From NCBI RefSeq assembly GCF_001758785.1, contig NZ_LROM01000098.1, forward strand, positions 1 to 49,052: DNA of 49,052 nt. The letters run 5' to 3'. Source of the DNA: Duganella phyllosphaerae. GTDB taxonomy: Bacteria > Pseudomonadota > Gammaproteobacteria > Burkholderiales > Burkholderiaceae_D. How positions within the stretch are numbered: position 1 is the first letter of the stretch; each line of letters starts with the position of its first letter. The notes under the pieces are model-generated. The model made no database searches. It was given only the letters and a program-made list of their open reading frames with translations, and had not been told where the DNA came from. Made by a program: the position numbers and the translations under genes. Shown piece after piece: positions 17,095 through 25,700 of this stretch.

Positions 17095-17165
17095 GGAGTG
17101 TGTTGTGGGAACGCAGCCGCCGGCTGTGGGCCCACAACACCTATCCTGCCCGGCTCTGCGCGCCG
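17095..17165 (+). other. oriT: oriT with RP4-type nic site
   Basis: The plus strand reads ACCTATCCTG/CCCGGC at 17139-17154, matching the RP4 nic core (YATCCTG/Y) almost to the base, so nic should fall between 17148 and 17149. A 10-bp perfect inverted repeat (17100-17109 and 17131-17140) ends exactly eight bases before nic, the same spacing as the TraJ-binding arm in RP4. The site lies between divergent traJ and traK. If the plus strand is nicked as in RP4, traKLM and everything to the right enter the recipient first. Confidence 0.9.
17100..17140. repeat. oriT inverted repeat (TraJ-binding)
   Basis: The arms GTGTTGTGGG (17100-17109) and CCCACAACAC (17131-17140) are perfect complements separated by 21 bp. 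By RP4 analogy the nic-proximal arm is the TraJ site. Confidence 0.85.
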
Positions 17166-17332
17166 GTTACCCCACGAAAGAGTACGGTAGCGAAGCCGGA
17201 CGCATGCCGATTTGATCAAGGATTGAGCGGGTAACGGACCGGTATATCGAAAAATTGACAGTGGCCGACCTATACTGGAACAGCGCCACGGCGGCACCAT
17301 CCCAGAACATTTCACGCAGGCGAAAAACAGCC

Positions 17333-17707
17333 ATGAAGAGGCTCCACAACGAATCGCTGGACGAGTGGGCATCGCGATGCACATCAAGCAGGAGCGAGAA
17401 GAATCTTGTAGCGCTGCTCGCCGTGCGCGACGATATCCAGGCCGGGCTGGACGCGGGCTATGCCGTACGCACGGTCTGGCGCTACCTGCACGAAAACGGC
17501 CAGGTGCCCTGCAAGTACGATGCATTTCTCAGTTTTGTGCACCGCTATATACGCAGCGCCCGCGCGGCCAAGGCTAAAAAAGCGCCGCCAGTACCTGCAC
17601 GGAATTTTTCCGCTGCGGTGCCGAAGCCGGCAATGCAAAAAGACTCGTCGAATGAAATACGCGGCTTCACATTCAACCCGGTACCAAGGAAGGAGGATTT
17701 AATATAA
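17333..17707 (+). CDS. traK: TraK, oriT-binding accessory protein
   Basis: From ATG 17333 the product is 124 residues. It shows the TraK pattern: LDEWASRCTSSRSEKNLVALLAVRDDIQAGLDAGYAVRTVW (helical DNA-binding part), YDAFLSFVHRYI, and the characteristic C-terminus GFTFNPVPRKEDLI. TraK of RP4 bends oriT DNA by binding beside nic. An upstream TTG at 17255 would add 26 residues that do not look conserved, so I use the ATG. The stop overlaps the traL start (TAATG at 17705-17709). The region 17149-17332 should hold its promoter and the TraK-binding sites; a TATACT at 17271 has no matching -35. Confidence 0.82.
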   Translation: MKRLHNESLDEWASRCTSSRSEKNLVALLAVRDDIQAGLDAGYAVRTVWRYLHENGQVPCKYDAFLSFVHRYIRSARAAKAKKAPPVPARNFSAAVPKPAMQKDSSNEIRGFTFNPVPRKEDLI

Positions 17708-18435
17708 TGGCCAAGATCCACATGCTGCTGCAAGGGAAGGGCGGGGTAGGCAAGTCGGTTGCCGCCGCGTTCCTGGCGCAGTACAAGCTCGAGCGCGGAC
17801 ATGCGCTCACCTGCATCGATACCGACCCCGTCAACGCAACCTTCAACGGCTACAAGGCGCTGGGCGTCCAGCTCCTGCAAATCATGGAAGGCGACGAGAT
17901 CAACCCGCGCAGTTTCGACACGCTCATCGAGATGATCGCCGCTGCGCATGGCGATGTGGTGATCGACAACGGCGCCAGCGCGTTTGTTCCGCTGTCCCAC
18001 TTTGTGATCAGTAACCAGGTGCCGACACTGCTGGGCGGAATGGGCCATCAGCTTATCATTCATACCGTCGTAACAGGCGGGCAGGCGCTGCTTGATACCG
18101 TGAGCGGATTTGCCCAGCTCCTCGGCCAGTTCCGCGAGGACGAGGCTCAGTTCATCGTTTGGCTCAATCCGTTCTGGGGAGGCATCGAACAGGAAGGGAA
18201 GCCGTTCGAACAGATGAGAGCGTATTCGGCGTACAAGGAGCGTGTGTCGGCCATCGTACAGCTTCCCGATTTGAAGAAGGAGACCTATGGCAGAGACTTG
18301 GCCGAGATGCTCCAGGCGCGACTGACCTTTGACGAAGCGCTGGTGCAGGAGACGCTGACGATCATGACCAGGCAGCGGCTCAAGATCATCAAGGGGCAGG
18401 TGTGTGGGCAGTTGGACAAGGCGGCGGTGCTGTGA
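17707..18435 (+). CDS. traL: TraL, ParA/MinD-like P-loop ATPase
   Basis: The 242-residue protein begins with a deviant Walker A, LLQGKGGVGKSVAAAFLA (about residues 7-24), and has the switch-type Asp in CIDTDPVNATFNGY (about 38-51), typical of ParA/MinD-like ATPases and of TraL of IncP/Tn4371-type elements. Its role in transfer is not well defined. The traK stop overlaps its start and its stop overlaps traM, so traK-traL-traM form one operon. VIDNGASAFVPL is the likely Walker B region. Confidence 0.85.
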   Translation: MAKIHMLLQGKGGVGKSVAAAFLAQYKLERGHALTCIDTDPVNATFNGYKALGVQLLQIMEGDEINPRSFDTLIEMIAAAHGDVVIDNGASAFVPLSHFVISNQVPTLLGGMGHQLIIHTVVTGGQALLDTVSGFAQLLGQFREDEAQFIVWLNPFWGGIEQEGKPFEQMRAYSAYKERVSAIVQLPDLKKETYGRDLAEMLQARLTFDEALVQETLTIMTRQRLKIIKGQVCGQLDKAAVL

Positions 18436-18872
18436 TGAATGCTGACGATAAAATTGAACAACTGATCCGTGAGATCGCGAGCAAGCATGGGATTGCTGTC
18501 GCGCGCGATGATCCGATACTGGTGCTGCAAACGATCAATCACCGGTTGTTGCAGGACAGCGTAGCTGCGCAGCAGGCGATGCTTGACCAGTATAAACAGG
18601 AGTTGGAGGGAATCGGCAATCGGTGGGGAATGGATGCTCGGGAGAAGGCGGAGCGGGTGTTGAATGCGGCGCTGGAATCCAGCACGGAGCTGATGACTTT
18701 GTTGGCGCAGGCGTCGGCTAAGGCGGCGTCTGCAGCGATCGAAGACAAAATGAAGGTTCTCATGTTATGGGCTGACGCTGCTGCTGCCCGTGCTTATCGG
18801 GCAGCTTTCTTAAACCTGGGCGCGGCTTGTCTTACGGTGTGCGCAGTTGTGCTGGTATTGCTTCTTCGTTGA
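18435..18872 (+). CDS. traM: TraM-like conjugation protein with C-terminal membrane anchor
   Basis: The start at ATG 18435 (TGATG overlap with traL) gives 145 residues. The body is helical (residues ~15-110, e.g. NHRLLQDSVAAQQAMLDQYKQ) and ends in a single hydrophobic segment (about 124-144, LGAACLTVCAVVLVLLL), matching the TraM of IncP-like elements by size, position and topology. Function in RP4 is accessory. No convincing terminator follows. Confidence 0.75.
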   Translation: MNADDKIEQLIREIASKHGIAVARDDPILVLQTINHRLLQDSVAAQQAMLDQYKQELEGIGNRWGMDAREKAERVLNAALESSTELMTLLAQASAKAASAAIEDKMKVLMLWADAAAARAYRAAFLNLGAACLTVCAVVLVLLLR

Positions 18873-19289
18873 CGGAGGCAGTTTTCGATCGGCAATAACA
18901 AATCCGGAATAAAGAATCTGAGGACCTATGCTTGTTAAATCGGATCCATAATTAATTGTGCCCGTGGCTCGGGTCCAAGGCCGCTAAATCCTCGTCGGGC
19001 CCACGTTATCGTCGAAGTTGAATGAGACTTTCTTAAAAAAGTCGCGTTGCCCATGAATAGTCACCAATTCCCACAATGGATACTTGGGTTGACGAATCTC
19101 TTCGTTGCGAACTACCATCCATGATCGCGCAGGCGAGCTGGGGACCAGCTCCTCCTTTTTTCGCTGTAGATGCGGAGCGCAGTGGGCGGTTGAATATGCC
19201 TGCTTGCGGCTTGGCGGTGAACTGCCAGGCGATCTTGCTTTAGGCCGTTTCCTATAACTTCAATCGTTTTCTTCCAGAAATGGACCGCA
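18873..19289. other. intergenic junction between tra region and defence island
   Basis: About 417 bp with lower GC than both sides and no credible gene. It marks the change from transfer genes to cargo. It contains a short hairpin near 19028-19045 (GACTTT/AAAGTC). A TATAAC at about 19252 has no matching -35, so the promoter of the following operon is not identified. No direct repeat matching the far side of the island was found by eye. Confidence 0.5.
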
Positions 19290-21182
19290 ATGAACGGCTT
19301 AGCATCTGTTGAACACGGCTCCGCGCCACCGTCGAGCGCCTGGGTGCGCTTCCTGCGCACCTATGGGCCGACACCGAACAACTTGACGATGTTCGACGAA
19401 TATGTGGCCGGGGCCGTCGGCCGGGCGAAAGTGCAGCCTATCGCGCTTAGCACGCCGATGCTCGACCCGATGAAGGCCCATGTTGCCTCTGAAAAGCCTG
19501 GCTCGATGCTCATCGCGGGCACCGCCGGCGACGGGAAGACCTACCATTGCCGTGCGCTGTGGACAGCCATGGGTGGCGATCCACGCGCTTGGGCCGCAAA
19601 GGGGAACATCAAGGAGCATCGATTGGCCGACGGCCGTTTGGCCGTGTTCATCAAGGACCTCAGCGAATTCAACGGCGAGGAGAGCGATGCCCCGTTGGCC
19701 CGCCTTGAAAAGTCTGTGCTTGGTGGCGACGACACCGAAATCGTGATCTTGGCAGCCAACCACGGCCAAGTGCTCGACAGGCTTCGCGACCTGGGGCGCC
19801 GCCAGGGACGCAACCATCCCTTGCGCAAGCCGCTGCAGGAGTTTTTCTTGCAGGCAGGCCAAGAACCCGAGCGTCTCGCCGTGTTCGACCTCAGCCGCAG
19901 CGTTGGACGAATGGCTCTGGAGGAAGTGGTCGCGGCCGTCGCCACGCACGCTGAATGGAACAACTGCGCCAGGTGTTCATTGAAGTCAGACGGCAAGGTT
20001 TGCCCAATCTATGAAAACCGCGAGCGCCTGCTTGGAGTGGGTGATGGCGCGCAACTGGCTCGTCGTTTGGGCGATTTGGTCGAAATCGCCAGGCTCAACG
20101 GGCAGCATTTGCCCGTTCGAGACTTGCTCGCGCTATGCGCAAACATGATTTTGGGCCATCGCGATGCCAAAGACGGCTTGATGTCCTGCGGCGAAGTTGC
20201 TGGGATTCAGGAGCAAGGGGCGGTGGATCGCGCAAGCGTCTATGGCAATGCGTTCGGCGCCAACCTGCCCAAACGTAGACTGGCCGATCGTCCGGTGTTT
20301 AAGGCGATGTCCGCCTTTGGCGTGGGCGATGAGACCACCAATGGAGCCGACGGTCTATTGGTCTATGGCAAGGATGACGTGAAGCTCGCGCCCGCCTTCG
20401 CACGTTTGATTGGCAGCGATCCGGTCTACGGCGCCACGCCGAGGCTGCTTAGCGCCCAGGACAAGTATCTTGAGGGAGAAGAGGCCGCCCGCATTGACGG
20501 TGGAGCAGCCGCCTTCATGGACATGCTGCAGGAACAGCGTCGCCGGCTCTTCTTTACGTTGCCGCTAGGCGAGGATGGCTATCCCTTCTGGTCGATGACG
20601 GTGTTTCGCTTTGCCGGCGAATATTTAGAGATGCGCGCGGCTTTGATGGAGAAGAAGGCTGTCGCCGAGGCCGCGCGCGGCCGACTCGTTCGTGGCCTCA
20701 ACCGCGTGATGACTGGCCTGCTGATTGATAACGTGGATCGCATTTTCGTTGCCAGCTCGGGTGGCTTCACCCAATCGCGCGTCAGCGTTCTGTGCGACAC
20801 CGAGGCGCCATCGCGGCGCGTCAACGGGGTTGGAATGGCCATCAAGATCGACCCAAAGACTGTCCGTCCCTTGTTGGACGTGTCTCTTGCCCAAGGCGCT
20901 GGAAATTCCGTGGCCTTCGACCTCACGCCAGTGCGTTTTGAGTTTCTCTCTCGCGTCGCAGAAGGCGCGTTGCCAGGCAGCTTTTCCAACGAGTGCTTGG
21001 GCGACATGCTGGCATTCAAAGCCAAGCTGCTGCGCAAGGCCGAGCTCATTAGGGGCAGGAGCGAGGAAGACGACGAAGAGGAGGCGGGCGCCGATGGCAG
21101 CTCGCTGACGCTCAACTTTATCGACATTGAACAAGGCGGCCACGGATTCTCTCGGCCCATCACCGTGAGGATTTCCGAATGA
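19290..21182 (+). CDS. DptF/SspF-like P-loop ATPase of a phosphorothioate-linked restriction module
   Basis: The 630-residue protein has a Walker A, AGTAGDGKTYH, at about residues 76-86 (the GDGK form seen in DptF), a VILAANHGQVLDRLRD segment (about 150-165) and a Cys-containing NCARC...CPIYENRE region (about 230-255) like the corresponding parts of DptF as I remember them. A run of Glu/Asp lies near the C-terminus. DptF/DndF and SspF are ATPases that act with G and H partners to damage DNA lacking phosphorothioate (PT) marks. It starts an operon; its stop overlaps the next start (ATGA at 21179). GGA lies six bases before ATG 19290. Assignment rests on motifs plus gene order, and a related but distinct ATPase family remains possible. 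Confidence 0.62.
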   Translation: MNGLASVEHGSAPPSSAWVRFLRTYGPTPNNLTMFDEYVAGAVGRAKVQPIALSTPMLDPMKAHVASEKPGSMLIAGTAGDGKTYHCRALWTAMGGDPRAWAAKGNIKEHRLADGRLAVFIKDLSEFNGEESDAPLARLEKSVLGGDDTEIVILAANHGQVLDRLRDLGRRQGRNHPLRKPLQEFFLQAGQEPERLAVFDLSRSVGRMALEEVVAAVATHAEWNNCARCSLKSDGKVCPIYENRERLLGVGDGAQLARRLGDLVEIARLNGQHLPVRDLLALCANMILGHRDAKDGLMSCGEVAGIQEQGAVDRASVYGNAFGANLPKRRLADRPVFKAMSAFGVGDETTNGADGLLVYGKDDVKLAPAFARLIGSDPVYGATPRLLSAQDKYLEGEEAARIDGGAAAFMDMLQEQRRRLFFTLPLGEDGYPFWSMTVFRFAGEYLEMRAALMEKKAVAEAARGRLVRGLNRVMTGLLIDNVDRIFVASSGGFTQSRVSVLCDTEAPSRRVNGVGMAIKIDPKTVRPLLDVSLAQGAGNSVAFDLTPVRFEFLSRVAEGALPGSFSNECLGDMLAFKAKLLRKAELIRGRSEEDDEEEAGADGSSLTLNFIDIEQGGHGFSRPITVRISE

Positions 21183-22714
21183 GGCAGCGCATTGACATTG
21201 AACGGGTCGATTTCGCCGTCGATGAGCACATTTGGGGGCATCGCCTCTATGACGAGCAGTTGCCGCATTTGACGGTGCTGGAATTTCTGGGGGTGCTGGG
21301 GGCAAATCTGGACAGCCCATTGGTCGGCGCGTCCAGCGACAAGGTGCGATACCGCCCGCAGCATCAAATTCGGCTTCGCGGCCTGCTGTTCAACAACCCG
21401 TTCGTCGAGGCCGTCCGTGAGCGGTCCATCACCGATGACGAGAAGTGGCGCGAATGGAGCGCCCTGTTTGCCCAAGATGCGACCAAACTCGGCGACGAGG
21501 ACATGGGATATCTGCGCAAGGCGTTTTCCAGCTTTGACGATTTCGCCAAGGCGATTGAGCTGTTGCGCTCGTCGGCGTTCGAGGCGCGCAGCAACAAGCG
21601 TTGGAGTTCCAAGTTCGTGTTCCCGTTCGGGCCCGACGCGATGTTCGAGGACTTGCGCATCGACTCGGGTGGGGCGAGCAACGACCGCCGATTTTTCGCC
21701 CGCACTGGCGAGCTGCTCTATTTGATGCTCAGCCGGGCTGCCCGCGGGCCAGAGCTTGGCGCGCAACTCTCGCAGCGCCTCTTCAACCGGGCGGCGCCGA
21801 TGAACCGACTTGTGAGGGCATTGCAGGGCGAGCCTCAGTCGGCCTCGAATTCGCGCGACGTGGGCTATCTGCCGCATGATTCAAATCCGCGCTTCGATCA
21901 GCTTTGCGAGGATTGGTTGGCGATCATGGCAAAGGACATGCCAATCTACGACGCATTGGAGCATCTGATTGCATCGGCGGGTCTGAACCTGTTGCTGTAT
22001 TTCCTCGAACAGGCCAAGGCGCATGCCGGTGACGCCGAACCTGTGGAGTTTTTCTGCGAGATCGTCTCGAAGGAGCGAACGAAGGTTCGGGCGCTCTCGG
22101 GCGACAGCTACCAGCTCAACCAAGGCTTGTCGCTCAAGGCAGTCAGGGCTTCGATCGAGCAAGCTCGGCTCTTGCCAGAATGGGAGGTTGCGGCCAAGTC
22201 GGACTACCCAGACGCTGAACACGCCAACGTCATGCGTGAGCTGTTCCAGTGGCCATCCAAAGATTCAGACGACGAGGCCGACTACACGCGCATGTCTGGC
22301 GACAAGTTGATTGAGACTCTGGTCGACATGGCGCTTTCGCGTCACGAGCAACACGTCGGAAAAATTCATGCGTCCTGGTCGCGGGCAATCGGACTTAGCT
22401 CCCGTCGCCTCGCCAGGCGCACGCGCTACGCTCCCAACGACAGGCTCATCAAGACGCTGGTGGTGACCATCGTCGATGACCGCATGCAGTTTGACGAGTT
22501 CCTGGCCGAGGCAAAGAGGCGCTATGGGATCGTCATTGGCGACGCCGAAGGCTCGCGTCTTGTCGCCGATAAGAAGATTGACCAAGAGGTGCTCAGCGAG
22601 AACCGCGCCAATCTCGAAGCGCGGCTGGTCGGGCTCGGGCTGGTGCGCCGGCTCTCCGACTCATGTTCGTTTGTAGAAAACCCATTTGGATTCAAGGGAG
22701 AAGAAAATTGCTGA
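21179..22714 (+). CDS. DptG/SspG-like protein, no recognised domain
   Basis: The 511-residue protein begins MRQRIDIERVDFAVDEHIWGHRLYDEQLPHLTVLEFLGVLGANL and is mostly helical, without P-loop, nuclease or membrane motifs that I can see. It sits between the DptF-like and DptH-like genes with overlaps at both ends (4 bp upstream, 7 bp downstream), which is the DptG/SspG slot in dptFGH and sspFGH operons. The name is given by position only. A structural or bridging role between the two ATPases is a reasonable guess. Confidence 0.55.
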   Translation: MRQRIDIERVDFAVDEHIWGHRLYDEQLPHLTVLEFLGVLGANLDSPLVGASSDKVRYRPQHQIRLRGLLFNNPFVEAVRERSITDDEKWREWSALFAQDATKLGDEDMGYLRKAFSSFDDFAKAIELLRSSAFEARSNKRWSSKFVFPFGPDAMFEDLRIDSGGASNDRRFFARTGELLYLMLSRAARGPELGAQLSQRLFNRAAPMNRLVRALQGEPQSASNSRDVGYLPHDSNPRFDQLCEDWLAIMAKDMPIYDALEHLIASAGLNLLLYFLEQAKAHAGDAEPVEFFCEIVSKERTKVRALSGDSYQLNQGLSLKAVRASIEQARLLPEWEVAAKSDYPDAEHANVMRELFQWPSKDSDDEADYTRMSGDKLIETLVDMALSRHEQHVGKIHASWSRAIGLSSRRLARRTRYAPNDRLIKTLVVTIVDDRMQFDEFLAEAKRRYGIVIGDAEGSRLVADKKIDQEVLSENRANLEARLVGLGLVRRLSDSCSFVENPFGFKGEENC

Positions 22715-25700
22715 CCGATCGGATCATTGGGCGCGTCGGCGCTGACATCCTGGCGAAGCGCGTCAACGACGCTCGGCAGGCCGACGGTTCGGCGCAAGAC
22801 TCGGCGGCGTTGTTCCGTCTCGACAAACTGTCTGCTTCGCAAGTCGCGTCCGTCGCGCGCGCGGTCCTGGCCAACCATGACCTTGCTGCCCGTGTCGATC
22901 TCATGATCCCCGAGGCCCTGGTCGAGGGGCAAGGATTGCCACCCGAGGCGCTGATTCAACACAACGCGGGCTTCGTGCGCAACAACGCCGAGACGAACAA
23001 GGAAGCAATCCTCACCGCAAATGGCAACGAGCACAACCTGGCCGACACGCTTGGGCACGTTACCGCCTTGGGCGCAAAAGAGCTGCGGGCCAACGAAGAG
23101 GCTTGGGTCGAGGCCACATGCCACGTCGCCGGCATGGCGCCTGTTCCAGAAGATCGCCACGTGTTCCGCTCGGCCCTAAAAGGCCTGATTGCTGCCAACG
23201 ACTTGTCGCTCGTGCAGCTCGGCGATTTTTGCGCCCACGTCACCGAGGCAATGTCGGCGACTCGTGGCCTGCCGATTCGTGACGCCATTGGCTGGTCGCT
23301 GCCCAAGGTTGGCTTGCCAAGGGATACGTCGTTTTTCTCTAGCGCGCGGACCTATGGAACCGCATGCAATCCGTGGAAGAAGGCTTTTGAAAAGCTCTTC
23401 GCGCATCGGGCGCCATTGCTGTTGAGGTTGCGACCCAATGGCCAGCCGCTGGACCCAGACGAGATGCGCCAGAGATTGGTGGACAACGCTGCTGACATCA
23501 CCGATACCGCGCGCGTCGCGTTGGATGCGTTCATCAATGCTCCAATGGGCGACAACCAGCCAGCCGCCGACGTGGCCGAGCTCGAATGGGAGACTGACGG
23601 TGTTTGCCAAATTTTTGACAAGCCCAAGGAAAAGCTCCAAGGCTTGGCAGAGCACACGCTGAAGTTCTTCGAACATGACTGTGACGACGCCGAGGCTCTC
23701 GACGAGAAGTGGAAGCGTCACCTTGAAGATCTCAAGGCTCGCGAAAGGCGATCCGAGTGGAACGACGATGACAAGGTCTTTTTCGAGTTGCACAGGCGCC
23801 ATATCGAAGCGTCCAAACAGCTTCATGCGCGCTGGGAGAAGGCGATCTTCGGCAAAGCCATCGAATGCACCGATTTTCTGGATGGCTTCGCGGGCGTGAC
23901 TCACCATCTGCTGGCCGGCGCTGGCGACATGGCTGGCGAGCGCCTTCTGAGGTTCACCGTCAACAAGGGGCGCAAGGAATGGCGCGAGCGCTTCAATTAC
24001 GACGTGGGCACCTACTTCTCTGCGATGTATCGAGGCCTGCGGGAGTTGATGGGGTCGAGGGTGGACTGGAAAGTTGAGCGCATGGGCGCCGGCAATCTGC
24101 CAGATCCTCTATTCGACTATGAGAAGTTCTTTGCCAAAGAAAAGGAGCTTCGCGGCTCGACGCTCAAACAAGTCTCGTCCTTGGCACGAAATGCGGTTCA
24201 GATCAAATTCGACGTGGCGCTCGTGCAGCGTGTAGGCGACCGTGAGACCGTCGTCGATAAGACACAGCTCGTTTGGAGCTACCGCCCCGAGTCCATCGGA
24301 CTAGCAATGGTGTCCGACATGCGCCGCCTGCTGGAAAAGGGCGGGGTGGGTTGCACAGAGGTTCCGCGCCGACTGGTCAGCAAGAAAGGCGGCGTGCAAA
24401 GCGTCTCATTGCTCGACACGGGCACGCTTGAAGCCACGTTCTCGCGAGACGCTGGCTCCTTGGTTCCACCCGCAAACAAGCTGCGCAGCCTGCGTGCCGA
24501 GATCAAGGACCGCATTAAGGAACTCGCTACTGAGGGGCGGTTGACCAAGGAGCAGCGCGACGAGCTGCGCGCGGCGTGGGACGTCTTCGAGGTCGACTAC
24601 ATCCTGGCCATGAAGGACTTCGTCGATACTGGCCTGCAAGGCGAAGCGGTAATGCGACAAGCCGAATCGTTTGCGGCGCTACTAAGTGCGTTGATGGTTC
24701 ACGCCAGAGGCGACATGTGCCGCGCAAAGCTAGTGGCCGAAGTGCTCTCGATTGGCACGGCCCGCGTATCCGGTGAGCAGCCGTCGCTCATCATTCCGCC
24801 GTGGCACCCGGAGCGCATGAAGGCGCTTGCGGTGAAGACGCGTCGCGTGGCAGGCCTTGCGACCCATTTGCTGACCAGCGACAGTGTGTTGTTTGGGCAC
24901 CGAGACATCTTCTTCCGAGAATTTTCCGAGGAGCTCGCGCACCCATTTTATCCTGAGATTGCTGTCCTGCAGCGTGGCAGCGAGCCGCTGCTTGTCTCGG
25001 AAAGCAGCACGATCAACGGATACAGTCTATTTGAGAGGCCGGTTCGAGGCGAGGAGGATTCCATGACCGATGTCGATCCGACGGCCGCCGCCAAGCAGGC
25101 CCGCGAGCTTTTGGAACGCTACATTGGCCTGCAGCCGCACGAGGCGGCGAATCTCAGCGTGTTGCTCTACAACGCAGACGCGGCAGAGCTTCCATTGGCC
25201 ACCGTGCGCGAGCTCGCCGGCCTACAAACGGAGGACGAATTCCAATGCAATGTATCCGTTCGGCACAGCGATCCGGCCAAGCTCCGCCGGATTTATGCGG
25301 AGTTGGTCAACAAGGCGGGTGACGATCCCGACATGCCCGTGGTCAGCGAGACATCGGACAATTTCATTTCCAAACTGCGCATCGCGGTCACGCCGGCCTC
25401 GGCGACACCAGGCCAAGGCGAAGGTGGATTCAAACCCTTTGATGTCGCGTTTCTGCATGACGTGGTGTCGCGCACGGCCGTCGAGGAATGGTTGCCGGTG
25501 GATTGGACCAATGATCGACCCAGTTTGGAGCACGCCCCGTCGCGGTGGTCGTATCGCAGTGTCTCTGGCGAGAACGAGCTCAAGTCCACCACATTCCTGA
25601 CTTGTCCGTGGCAGACCGCCTCGGGATGGGCATACGTCGCCGCTGTTGCCGCTGTCCATCGCCAGACCGATGCGCCTGTGGGAGCCAGATATTTGCCCGC

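Noticed and set aside
20579..21877. Minus-strand frame of 432 codons opposite the dptF/dptG-like genes
   Set aside because: Antisense shadow; it crosses the boundary of two well-supported coupled genes.
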